Source of the DNA: Notospermus geniculatus
Taxonomy: Eukaryota > Nemertea > Pilidiophora > Heteronemertea > Lineidae
Length of the DNA stretch: 64,000 nt
Direction: 5' to 3'
Assembly: GCA_002633025.1 (NCBI GenBank)
Contig: NMRB01000656.1
Location: forward strand, 92,398-156,397
Shown: piece by piece, positions 27,001 to 39,000 of the stretch
How positions within the stretch are numbered: position 1 is the stretch's first letter
How the letters are laid out: each line of letters opens with the position of its first letter
Notes under the pieces: generated by a model
The model's input: only the letters and a program-made list of their open reading frames with translations
What the model was told of the DNA's origin: nothing
Databases searched by the model: none
Program-made: the position numbers and the translations under genes

Positions 27001-30000
27001 TTTACTACAAAACCAAAGAAAAATTTTTGAAAAAAAAATTTCAAACAAAAATTTTTTTGAAACTTTTTTCTCCCCCCTTGACAATCCTGGCGGAAACCCT
27101 ATGTACGAGATTTCTACCCAAAGCATTCCAGTTATTTCGACAACCTCAAAAATTCCGAGCGGAATTCAGCTTTGTTTTTCGTGTTAGATTTAAAACAGGA
27201 CAATGTACATGTAGGAGAGTATGCAATATCTGATGACGTAGAACGCACTTATTAAAACGGATTTCTTTCCCATACAACAGGCGAACAATTCCTTCCACTT
27301 TTTCCGTTTCTTCTTTTTCCTTTGTTTTATATAACGGTCAGGTACGACCTCTGTAAAAGTTGGGAAGTTCTGTGTACACTCTGGAATCTGGGTTACAGGG
27401 TCTATTTCGCATTTCCAAATTCTTATAATTGCACAGTAATTAGGGAATTACCCCACTTTCCACTGAAAAATCCAGTATCTAACAGTGCACTAACATGCAC
27501 TTTTTTGTGTGATTCAAACTCTGACTATGAGTGCATGGCACCTAAAAATGATCAACTCTACCAGTGCACCAGAACATGCACTTCGTTTGTGTGATTCACA
27601 GCACTAAAGCCTAGGTCACATATCCACTCCGGGGCCCGTACGGCGACCGTACGGCGAGTAAAAACAGACATTTTGGCCAATTTCTACGGTGCCCAGTTTG
27701 ATCTAGTTTAATTTCCGCTTATCCATTGAGGCGATTTCGGCATAATTCAGCTTCGATCTGAGTTTCAGTCTCAAAAATCCACAGCAAGCCGCTGGGTGGG
27801 GAAAATCGCACGGCGCCCGGTGGCATTTGTGACCCAGGCTTAACACATGCACTTATTTCGTTTCACCCAAATACTCGGCACTTAAAGCTGAACTTAATAG
27901 ATATAAACCCCAAGCGGCAGAGGTAGAAATTACGAATTACGTCTACACGTACATGTATGTACATGTGGGCCCTATTTTATGTCATCACCACCAAAATATC
28001 ATGATCGCCACATTGCGCATACATGTAGGAGCTCATTTTTAATTTGTCATTAATTTGCGAATTGGCACGAACCATCCGTAACCTGAAGAATGAACATTGC
28101 ATTCTCCTTTAACTGTTTACATACCCGTTCATTTTCTGATTTTTATTTTTGAATGGAAAATAAGGAGTGAGTAGTTCATTTCTATGTAACAGCAGCCTAA
28201 GTCGACAGGTCTACAAGCAAACTGAATCTACACAGATAAGAAATTTGGAGAATGAAAATGTCAAAGTTCTTTTATTAGCTACGTGATTCAGCTGGAATCA
28301 GTGGGCCAGAATTTAGACCAAACCAAGCGGAATATGTAAACAAAGAAGTTAAGTACATGGTAGTAAATTCACATTTATTGCAGAGGAAAATTTCTCACAA
28401 ATTGTAATTTTTTTTCAGCAGGTTCAGTTGTAGGCGTTCCAATCCACAACCACTTTAAAGACTTCACATTTTCGGTTGAAGGTAAAGTTGTAAAGTTGAA
28501 TTTGTATTTGTTCAATTTAAGTACACTAAGTATGTAAGTATGTAGATGTAAGTATGTACATGTACATGTACATGTATATTTTACACTACACTACATGTAA
28601 GTCGGAGGACGTAAGTAGGCCTACTTTCTGAATTCAATACAGCGTGTGGATTTAAATTTCTTGTTCTTCCGGAAGCCCACTGTAACTACATGTAGGTTAA
28701 CTGCGAAGATATTGAAGGTTCTCTCCAACAATAAGAATACTCAAGAAAAAAACAGGGGTTATCCATGGCCATCTTCCACTTAATACGTGGGTTCGCAGGT
28801 GTCTAAATACATTGAAGGTTTCCTCTGAAAATACTTACACCTGAATATGAATGTAATAGCCCAGGAAGTTCGCATACTATAAATTAACTTGTACATTCAG
28901 TACCATAATGTGTAGTATTATTTTACTTACATACTCGCTACTTCAAGGTTAACCAGAGGAACATATCCCTTCATCGTTTTCCATGTATATGCCCATTTTA
29001 TATTCCCGTTGCCTAACACCTTTTGGTTTCTAAAAGAAGGCAAATATCCTTCAACCATCCTATACATTCGTTGCCTAACATCTTTTGGTTTCTAAAAGAA
29101 AGTAAATATCCTTCAATCACCTTATACATTCGTTGCCTAACATCTTTTGGTTTCTAAAAGAAAGTAAATATCCTTCAACCATCATAAGCTAGATTCATAT
29201 TTCTCCGTTTTGCGCTTTGCACTTGTGTGTTCCCTATGTGTTTGTGTGATACCAACAATAAAATTCACTTTTCCTACACACACTCACATACATGTAGGAA
29301 ACGGACAAGCACAAAGCGCAAAACGCAAAGTATGAATGGCCTTAATATACGTTCGTGGCCTAACATCTTTTGGTTGCTAAAAGAAAGTAAATATCCTTCA
29401 ATCACCCTATACATTCGTTGCCTAACACATTTTGGTTTCTAAAAGAAAGTAAATATCCTTCAGTCATCTTAAACGTTCGTTGCCTAACACCTTTTGGTTG
29501 CTAAAAGAAGGCCTTCAGTGATCTTATACGTTCGTTGCCTAACATCTTTTGGTTGCTAAAAGAAAGTATTAATGCATGTATCCTTCAATCATCCTATAAA
29601 TTCTTTGCCTAACATCTTTTGGTTTCTAAAAGAAAGTAAATATCCTTCAATCATCTTAAACATTCGTTGCCTAACATCTTTTGGTTTCTAAAAGAAAGCA
29701 AATATCCCTCAGTCATCTTAAACGTTCGTTGCCTAACACCTTTTGGTTTTTAAAACAAAATAAAGTGCACTTCAATAATGATGTTAGTTGCCTTTCTTTG
29801 TTTTGGCTTTTAGACACACCGCCTTCTAAATACATTTTTGTATATCCGTTTCGTTTCAACTTTTGGGGTTTTAGAACAAAATGAATACCCCTAGGTAATT
29901 CTATATGTCCGTGCTTTTAAAGACAATAAATATTTACTCTTTTGGATGAAGTGTAATAAACATTCGTAAGTCTTACGATTGCCTTTTCCCAGAACTCCTT

Positions 30001-33000
30001 GGCGTGGGCATTGCTCGATGTTTAAACCATCGATACCTATGGGTTGTTTTTGCAAATATAATCATTGGTCTACCCAATGTACATACATTGTGGAACCCGG
30101 TAGTTTTGAGAAAAAGTGTAGGTGTTTGAAAATATCGTGATCGATCGAATGATTTCGCTGTACCGAACGTAAACACCGTCGTGGCTAGTGGTATATTTTG
30201 ACCAGATTTTTTGTACGACTGAGTGTGCTTCTGCACAAGCATCCTGAGAAAGGCAGGCGACTTACGGTACCGATTTTCTTAAAGGATTCCTTTAAGAGCA
30301 ACCTTAGTTTTAAAGATTCGTTTAAAAGAACCTTTTTTAAAAAAAACTTTACTGTCATCACCGTGTGGAACGGGCGATAGGGAGGTTTAGAAATCAAACG
30401 ATAAACGTAAACATAACGACAACGTTATTTTTCATGCTAGACATTAACCAGATTTTAAATTGTATTTTGGTACAAAAATGACGTTGTCATTAACGTTTAC
30501 GTTTACGTTTATCGTTTGATTTCTAAACCTCCCTAATATCCAGGCCTACAAGTCGTAGCGTAGTTGTGTGTTCAGTATAACATTTGACGTACATGTAAGG
30601 CGTAGTGAGTAGGCCTAACTAACACCATTTCTCTCAGATGAACAGTTCACGTATGGATTTAAAACAAACACCTGGACAACTCCTTGAAGATCAAGTAAGA
30701 TAGATCGTTAGTACCTAGTCAAACAAATGTAGATACCTGGAATACTCGGCAAGAGTGGACTAGGGATGAACTTTTCAGGATATGTCTACGGTTATAGCAA
30801 CAGCAGCATTACCAAGTGTGTTTTTATTGGTGGCAAGATGAACACTGAGGTACAGTTTTCGTGCATTGTGTAAACAAGTAAAAAAAATAATATTCTTGAC
30901 GAAAGGTCGTGACATTGGAAGCTACGGCGAATCTTTACAAATGTTTGCCGATATTTTTACAACTTGCACATCATTCCATCCAGTTGTTGTAAGCAAATGA
31001 ATCTTATACATGTACAGCAGCTGTTGATTCAAGGCAAAGATTCTTTGTTTACCAGCTGTTTTGGAAAGGTACCATGGCTGACATGGCTGAGTTCAGCTGA
31101 GAGGGCCAATTGGGCATGGTATATCCAAGGGTAACATAAGTTCTTGTCTTTCGGAAGCCAAATCAAGGTTAAAGCGAAGGATCCGAAAGATACTTATACT
31201 CCTAGTGCACCCCAGCACCGGTTTCATTGGGATCTGACATTCGCCACAATTCACCCCCAACAGCAAACAACAACGACAACAACGACGACTGTTCTCCTTT
31301 CAGAAAAAAGGGTCAGCGGTAAACTGAATGCAGAGCTCGTTCAAGATGGCCGACCAAGATGCCGGCTTGCGTCTTCCATAGAGGCCGGCATTAGCCTAAT
31401 TGTCGCGTACACCCATGTTTATAGAACCTGGGAATCAAAGGGGCTGATTACTGACCCGAAATCAACCACCATTTCTTACCTCCTTTTCAACTACACTAAA
31501 GAGTCGGCCATCTTGAATGAGCTGTACATTGATGTTGCCTTTTCGTAAGAAAAAAGGACACATAATAAAGTGACCCCCCCCCCCCCCGATTTTTCGGGGT
31601 CCCTAAAGTAGACAGGTTTTGCTACTTCTCATCAGATTGAAACACCAAATCAAACTTCAACGTGTATGTTTCTTCAAAGGTCGAAATATCAGTTGCACCA
31701 TGGTTGCACTCAGGAGGTCTGCTGTTGCAAATTTAAAAAACAGTTTCGTTCAAGCCTGCAGGGGAAATGTGCAGGCCTAAGCTTATGTATTCCCATGGAA
31801 GAAAAGCTGGTATATAGGAATCGCTTGCGTTGAAACTCAACTTCGATAGAAATGGCTTGCCGAAGGCTGTACATTGTAGACGTTCAGTTACGCCAATCTT
31901 CAGGTTTACCTGTCCACGAATTCAATCGTGGCTAAGATATAGGCAAAAACAGCGTTTTAGAAATAAACAGAAAGCACGTATGATCTCAGAGGTTGATCAG
32001 TGGTAATCAAAACCTCTGATATCGCTCTATAACGACTTTTAAAAAATATCTTATTCATAGGTAGCGTATTTTGCATGTGCATGTACATGTACGTGTAGTG
32101 GCCGAAGCTTGAATGTGGTAGTTACTGTTGCTGCTGTTACATATACAGCGAATTACACTCTTTATTTTTCCCTCTTCATTTTCCATTCAAAATTAAAATC
32201 AGAAATTGAACGCCTATGTGAAGAGTTAAAATGAAGAATGCAATTTTCATTCTTCAGGTTACGGATGATTCGTGCCAAATCACAAATGACGAGTGAAAAA
32301 TGAGCTCCTCTCTGTGACAGCGCACTAATAAAAATATTATGGGTACACTTTGAGGCCAACAAACTGTGTTTCCGCCAGAGGGTACTATGCTAGTACCCTC
32401 AAAGGAACAGAAAAGGGCCATTTTCTTTAATTTCATGGGTGTTTTGTTGATTTTGAAGAAATTGGTACCCTTAAAAAAATTTCTGGCAGAGACCCTGGTT
32501 ACATGTATTTGATCCAATTATCCCCATTTGGATATTGATAAAAATCCTCTAAACTCCTGGGAATTTCCCCCAGCTGCAGTCTTTCTGGTTTTCCTGTGTT
32601 TATTTTGGTTTTTTGTCTTTGTGTGTTCACATCGACAGAGCTGCTGGTTACAAGGTACACACTGTGACCTTCAAAAGGTGGCCTAGCCATTTGGTCATTG
32701 ATTCCGGAAGTATACTTCGTTGATACTATGTGGCGAACATGATATGACCTTATTCAAAATCACGAACAAAAATGACCTTCCAATCTTTTAAATGTTGAAA
32801 GGTTCACATGAGTATTTACTCGAGCCGAAAAAAAAAACAAGTTTTTTTTCAGGTGTAATAAAACTATTACTTTCAAAGCCAGACGCTCCCCAGTGAGTTG
32901 CCAATACAACTTTGTTGAAACCACTCACCAGGAATTAAAATTTTGCCCAGGCGAAATATATCAGCTGTAAATGTAAACAAGTCGAAAACCAACTCACTAA

Positions 33001-36000
33001 AAAAATTCCCACCATCAGCAAGACAATTAGTAAAGTACAACTCTATCGACAGAACAGTTGTGCCTGTCTCTCAACACGGCTCGAGATATTTTTTCATTGA
33101 ATTGAAAACAAATCTCATGGTTTTCGTGAACCCTGGTCTTGACAGATTAAAAATAGTGAGGTTTCGCAAATCTGACGAAACACGAAGTACGAAATACGAA
33201 ATTCAACTTTACTTCCAGGACCTAATGTATTTCTGGAGATGGTTGGCACCACAAATGTCCCTGCTGCCAGTGCGTCTTTTAGCATATCATGTAAGACCGA
33301 GAGAGTTATGGTGCATCTTGAATTTTTAAATTTCCACTTTGTATCTACGAAGTGGAAACGAAAGATAAATTTCAAAGTTTAATATACACCTTAACTTTAT
33401 TTGTCTAACGTCATACGCTGAAAAAAATATGAAATAGAAATCGGGTTTCTAAGGTGAAAGACATTGCTTCCTACCAGAATCGAACCCACGGACCCTCGCA
33501 TAAGGCATCAATCGCCAGCACTAAGGGGCAGCACTGCTTTTGCAGCAGGCAATATTTGTGCTACCAACCAATTCTTGAAACACATTACGTCATGGAAATG
33601 AAGTCATATTTCGTATTTCGTAGCTCGTGTTTCGTCAGATTTGCGAAACCTCACTAATAGAGGTGATTACTTCAAGATAGAAAAGAAGAAAATCTTCGCC
33701 TACCTGCTATTCGGCACTTTATCGTTATCGTTTCACCTTCCTTCACACAAATATTCGCCGGTATTTCCATCACGATGGCAGGTTTGTCTCCAAACCCAAA
33801 AATATCCGGCCTCGCCTCGCCTGTTTCCGAGTCCGTTTGTATGAGTCTCGTTCCCTCAGAATCTTTCCCCTGTTTCTCTGCACTGGCAAAACCGTCCTCT
33901 GCTAATGCGAGCAGTCGTTCGAACTCATCGTCTTCCCCGAGAGACCGACCGGCTTCCAGCGAAGCAGCATCTGTTTTTACTTCCACGCTGTCAGTTTCCG
34001 GGCCGAGTACACCTTGCGATTCAACGCTTTCTTTACTTACCCCACCTTGCGGTTTACCCAACAGTTCATCAACGAAAGCATCAACGAAGTCCTCCAAAGA
34101 TCCCGGCCGGGGCTGGCTTGTATCTCCTTCCGAAACCCCTTCTTGGCTTTCCAGGAGATTTTGTTGCTCTTTGGCGACACGATCTTGGAACCCCGTGCCT
34201 GCCTCTTGCGTCGGGACTGTTTCAGAGACGCAGGCCTCTTCCGCAAGAACTTCGTCGGGGACATCTGGAAGAAGAATGGTCTGAATGATGAAAAAAGAAT
34301 AGGAGTTTTGTCGAACCTTTTCTTATTCGGACCTGGGTGTAAAGTCATTTTTGGTAACGCATAGGCCTACTTGTTGTTTGCAGTTGGAGTTTCACCAGTG
34401 AATTGGACATGAAGAGGTGGCAAAGCGTCGTTACTGTCGTTGGTCCCATCGTAAGGCAAATTCATACTTCCACGCCAACTAGTTTCTGGAACGGAAAATG
34501 CTTTGTTTGGAATCGGAATGGCGTCAAATAAAACCCCCATCACACTTAGTTCGAATCAGCAGGAATCAAGCAAGACACTAAAATTTTGTTAAAAATGATC
34601 AGATAAAGTCGCTGATGTCAACGGATGCAACTTGGAGTGAGTAGGCCTACATCTGCTGACGGTCATAATCCCACCAGGGACCATTAAAATAAATACAAAA
34701 GACTGTGATCCCTTTACCAGACTGGTTCTCAATCGTTCGCTGTGCTTTATCTTTACGGATGGAATAAGATACCAGTGAACGTACTCATCAGCAAGACTGA
34801 CGGAGACTCCGTGAATAAGGCCCAAACATCATTGAAAAAAATAGTTTACAACGCCAGGTGGTTATGATTCTAGCTCAGATTCAACCAACGTGAAGGTTTT
34901 GATGTTAGTCTGGAATAACGAAGCCGATTAAACAACCTATTGGAATTTTTCTGTTCTTGATTTAAATTTCAATCCAACCATGGAGCCAATCTTGGCGTGA
35001 TCAAGATCAAAACCACTGGTTAAGGTGGGCAGGTGTGTTGATTTCTTCTGTTCTTTCATTCGGTACACAGGGTTGAGGCTTAAGGCCAATTCATACTTCC
35101 TCGCCGACTCGTATGCTGAACGGAAAATGCTTTATTGTTTGAAGCAGCGTGACGATAAATTAAGCCGGTGACAGACTGGCGCGTACGCGGCGCGTCCTGC
35201 AGGCGTTCCGCCAATCAGATTCTTCGGTAGCTGTTTCGGTCCGTGTTACCGCCTCCCTGATTGGTTGAACCCTTTCGGACGCGTTGCTTACGCGCCAGTC
35301 TGTCACCGCCTTTACAAAGCATTTTCCAGTTTGCCTACTCGTCGGGGAGAAGTATGATTTAGCACTCAGGACGTTGTTACATAGGATCTCATTTTTCACT
35401 CGTCATTTGTGATTTGGCACGAATAATCCGTAACCTGAAGAATGAACATTGCATTCTCCATTAACTACATGTACACGTACATGTATTCAGAAAGGCATTC
35501 ATATTTTGATTTTGACTGGAAAATGAGGAGTGAAAAATGAAAAATGAGTAGTTCATTGCGACGTAACAGCATCCCAAGATGCAAATTTCGAGGTTACTTT
35601 TCGTCGACGTCAAGTGCGGATCAATAGGGAGGTTTAGAAATCAAACGATAAACGTAAACGTTAACGACAATATTATTTTTGTACCTAAAATGCAATATAA
35701 AATCTGGTTAATGTGTAGTATGAAAAATAACGTTGTCGTAAAGTTTACGTTTATCGTTTGATTTCTAAACTTCCCTAATATCCGTTCACAGACGTTTCCT
35801 TTCTCATTTGCTTTAGCCATTATTGGCCTAAACGCAGGTTATCTTCTTGGCTTTCACCAGTTGCAATGTACCGTATAACTCAACGCTGCCACCTGTTCAA
35901 TAGACGGCAAACTTCGCAAGAAACCATTCACAGCGAGTAATTTATTAGGTCTGGGAAGGCAGTCCGTCGAGCACGAACCAGGGGTAGCGAGCATAGAGGG

Positions 36001-39000
36001 GTCGTGACCCTACGTCAGGCCTAATCCAGGCGTAGTGCTGGTCGAGGATAGGGCATCGACCAGCACTACGCCTGGCTTAGGCCTGACGTAGGGTTACGAC
36101 CCCTTTATGCTCGCTACCCCTGGTGAACAATTCACACTGATATTTCCATAATAAACTGACTTTTTTGTTCTTTCGTGCGATCGGATGGACCCAGTTAACG
36201 AAACGTGCATTCATGTAAATAATGGTACCTATGTCATCAAATCTTCTATTTTTTAAAATTTTTGTCTACCCACGGTGGAGCAAATGAAGGCCCGCCTTCA
36301 TTTTCTGATTTTGATTTTTAATGGAAGACGAGGTGTGAAAAATGAAAAGTGGTAGTTCATTTCGATGTAACAGTAGTCTAAGAAAAACAACAATGATGAA
36401 TCGCCTGTTGAGAGCCAGCTTTCACATGGATGAACGTCTTAAAGCTTTCAGAAGAAGCGGAGTGACGCAGAATAGGAGCAGTCAGTCTCACTTATTGCCA
36501 AAAGATGGCAGGGAAGTTGTAGCACACCAATACAAAAGAAAATTATCTTGATTGGTGCTCAATCAGCCATGAATGGGTCTGTCAGGCATTGAATTGGGCC
36601 GCAGTGACACCTATTGGTCAACTGAGTGAGAGCTCCTATTAAAGACTTGCTATCAGACGATGCGTCTCTAAGGGAGTAAGAAATAAAAATGGAAAATAAG
36701 AAGTGGGAAATTTTGGAATTTGCGCGAATTTTTCAATTTCTCAAATTGGGAGAAAATTTTTCCCCATTTTGAGAAATTTTCTTAAAATGACATGACATTT
36801 TGTCTGATTTTTCGGGCGATATTTCTCAACACTCGCTTCTCTTTTCCCTTCTCTGCATTATTCTTTGATTACCCTACTTCGAGTAGCGTACACCTTTACT
36901 TTTTTAAATGTCTAGAATGGTGCTGCACCGATTAAACCTCGATATCAATGATAACTACTTGTTATTACACAAAAAGTTGGGCCGATCGATCTTTCCGAAG
37001 AACTGCACTGGCCGACCCCACGGTATCTTCCATTGCATTTCCCCAATCCAGGAAGAAGGACTCTTATCTGGCAGGATCATCTCAACTTGGAGTAGCCTTC
37101 GCTTTCAACTAACCATGGTCAAGTCACTGAGGCTGCTTGACACTGCTTTGTTTTTCTTCCGTGAGATTGCGACGTAATATCAGGCCCGTCGCCAGCATAG
37201 GGACAAGCGGCCAAAATGCCCTCCCCAAGGCTTGTGCAAAAAATATTTTTCAGCAAAATTAAATGGGATAAAAGATTATTATTGTTCATGTCTGAGAGTG
37301 CAGGAACATGACCTCAAATCGCATCTCAGAGCTTCTGCATGTAATTTTTAAAATATTTCTGGGAAGGTCCCCCCCCGCAAAACCGGCCCCTTCGGCGCCG
37401 AAGGCCAAGCCCATGTCCGTTGAGCTCNCCCCCCCCCCCCCCCCAACGAAAAAAGCTAGCGACGGTCCTGAATATGGAACTCAAATATTTTCAAATTTTT
37501 GTTGCCTCCGATTTGCTGATTGGTCAATGATGAAAACCTTCCTTTTCCAGTCGCTAGACCTCGCACAGGAGGGGAAAACTGGCAACAACTGGCAAAAAAC
37601 ATGGCATTCTGGAACTTTTGTGCCGTAGGAGACGAGGTGGTCAGTTGCGCTGACACTCCTCTTGTTCTCGTGTCCTGTCGATTTTTGGGGGGTGAAGCTG
37701 TGGTTAGTATTTTTGTATCAGACGGAGAACATACCTTTGAGTGTCAGAAAAGCTGTCGTCAACGCACTCCCCTCTGAATTCTCCGCCCTGCAGGTGTAGC
37801 ACCCGTCATCTTCCGGTTTTACATCCCGAATAAGACACGTGATGACGCCATCTTGAAGGCTGAGTTGGTACCGAGGATCATGGGTAATTTCAACGTCATC
37901 TCTGAACCATTGGATTTCCGGTTCCGGCGTTCCTCTGACCTGGCATTCGAATCGTTTGTAGGATCCTAGGATTACCTCCTCCTGGCGGGGCATTATGTCC
38001 GAGAGGACGGGAGCTGAAGCGAGAATACGGTAATGCAGGCGACTTTAATGTAATCCGCACACTGCCAGGGGTATTTTCATGATTTTTCAGACATTTGTAC
38101 ACATTTTAAGATTTGACAGGGTGAACCTTGCATTGGCAAGGTTAAAGGGCCACGATATTGCCATTTTTGTGGACAACAGGTGTAACATCTGTGAGTGTTT
38201 CTGTAGCTCAGTGTTCCCCAACAATAGACACGGCCTAGAATGGTTATTGTTGGGTTAGTTGCCGCTTAATCCGTCAGGAGGGAAACAATAAGAAAAACAC
38301 AGAAATACGGGGAACACTAATCGACGTTACACCGGCACCACCATTGTCCAATACCGCAGTTTTGCCTTTCGCCCCAGTGTTGGAGAATGTATGATTACAA
38401 TGCAATGCATACAAACTGTACACCGGCGGATACCCTAGGAACGAGAGTTACACTACATGGGGCGAGGTAGATAAGCGGTAGTTTAACAACATTGTCAATA
38501 GAGGTCTCCCTTAACGCGGGTATGTTTGGCGCAGGATAGGGAAGGAATGTCGTAGCCCTTTTAGCAGGACACAGGAGCATCTCGAAAAAAACCTGTGCTG
38601 TCAAAACAAGCGTTAGCGGTTTGAAACTGCGGCAGAAATTTTGTCACTTCCTAAAAAAACACGTTACCCCATCTCTCTTTGAAACTCGATGTTACCAATT
38701 TGTTGTACGTAACCTTGCTATCATGTTGCTCTCTGCGGAGCTTGAGCCAGGCAAATTACTGTTTATCCCATATTACACTTATAGCGTGTAAACATTTACC
38801 AGGATTTTCTCCTTCAAAGCTAAATATTTTTTGTGCGCCTGATGATATTGAGATGATACAAGAAGTTGGCTGTGATGGAAGTATGGTGATTACACCCTAA
38901 GGCCGCTGTTACATAGGAGCTCATACGGGCTTTTTGCAAGGCTCCGTATCGTCGATCCGTGTCAAGTGTGACGTATCGAGCTAATGCATTTTCTATTAAA

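Larger units (their letters stand above)
23333..33703. other. 10.4-kb intron between exons 3 and 4
   Basis: No exon-like reading frame with a domain was found on either strand. It holds the minisatellites, fold-back copies and SINE fragment listed separately. Stretches at 25,130-25,500, 26,370-27,600, 30,540-32,120 and 32,330-33,150 show only AT-rich or low-complexity sequence; 26,768-27,100 has a loose inverted repeat around TTTCCGCCAGAGG. Confidence 0.75.
34265..37734. other. 3.5-kb intron between exons 2 and 3
   Basis: Contains families I, E, D, H and B copies listed separately. Between them (34,540-35,080; 36,830-37,360) no structure was seen. At 37,360-37,450 is a C-run with an ambiguous base. 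Confidence 0.7.

Noticed and set aside
26690-27187. 165-codon plus-strand frame
   Set aside because: AT-rich and homopolymer-rich (long G, C and A runs) and Phe/Lys-biased; looks like noncoding low-complexity sequence.
28990-29760. CRISPR-like array of regularly spaced repeats
   Set aside because: The spacers are also repeated, units are directly tandem, and the genome is animal.
31144-31548. 134-codon plus-strand frame with a poly-Thr tract
   Set aside because: The Thr run is an ACA/ACG microsatellite, no domain is visible and no splice context supports it. Could be a repeat, but no second copy was seen.
33775-34288. Plus-strand Ser/Pro-rich frames of 127-169 codons
   Set aside because: Antisense shadows of the acidic linker exon 3, whose phase fits both neighbours.
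36908-37177. 89-codon plus-strand frame
   Set aside because: No recognisable domain, no matching exons, inside an intron of the minus-strand gene next to a truncated repeat.
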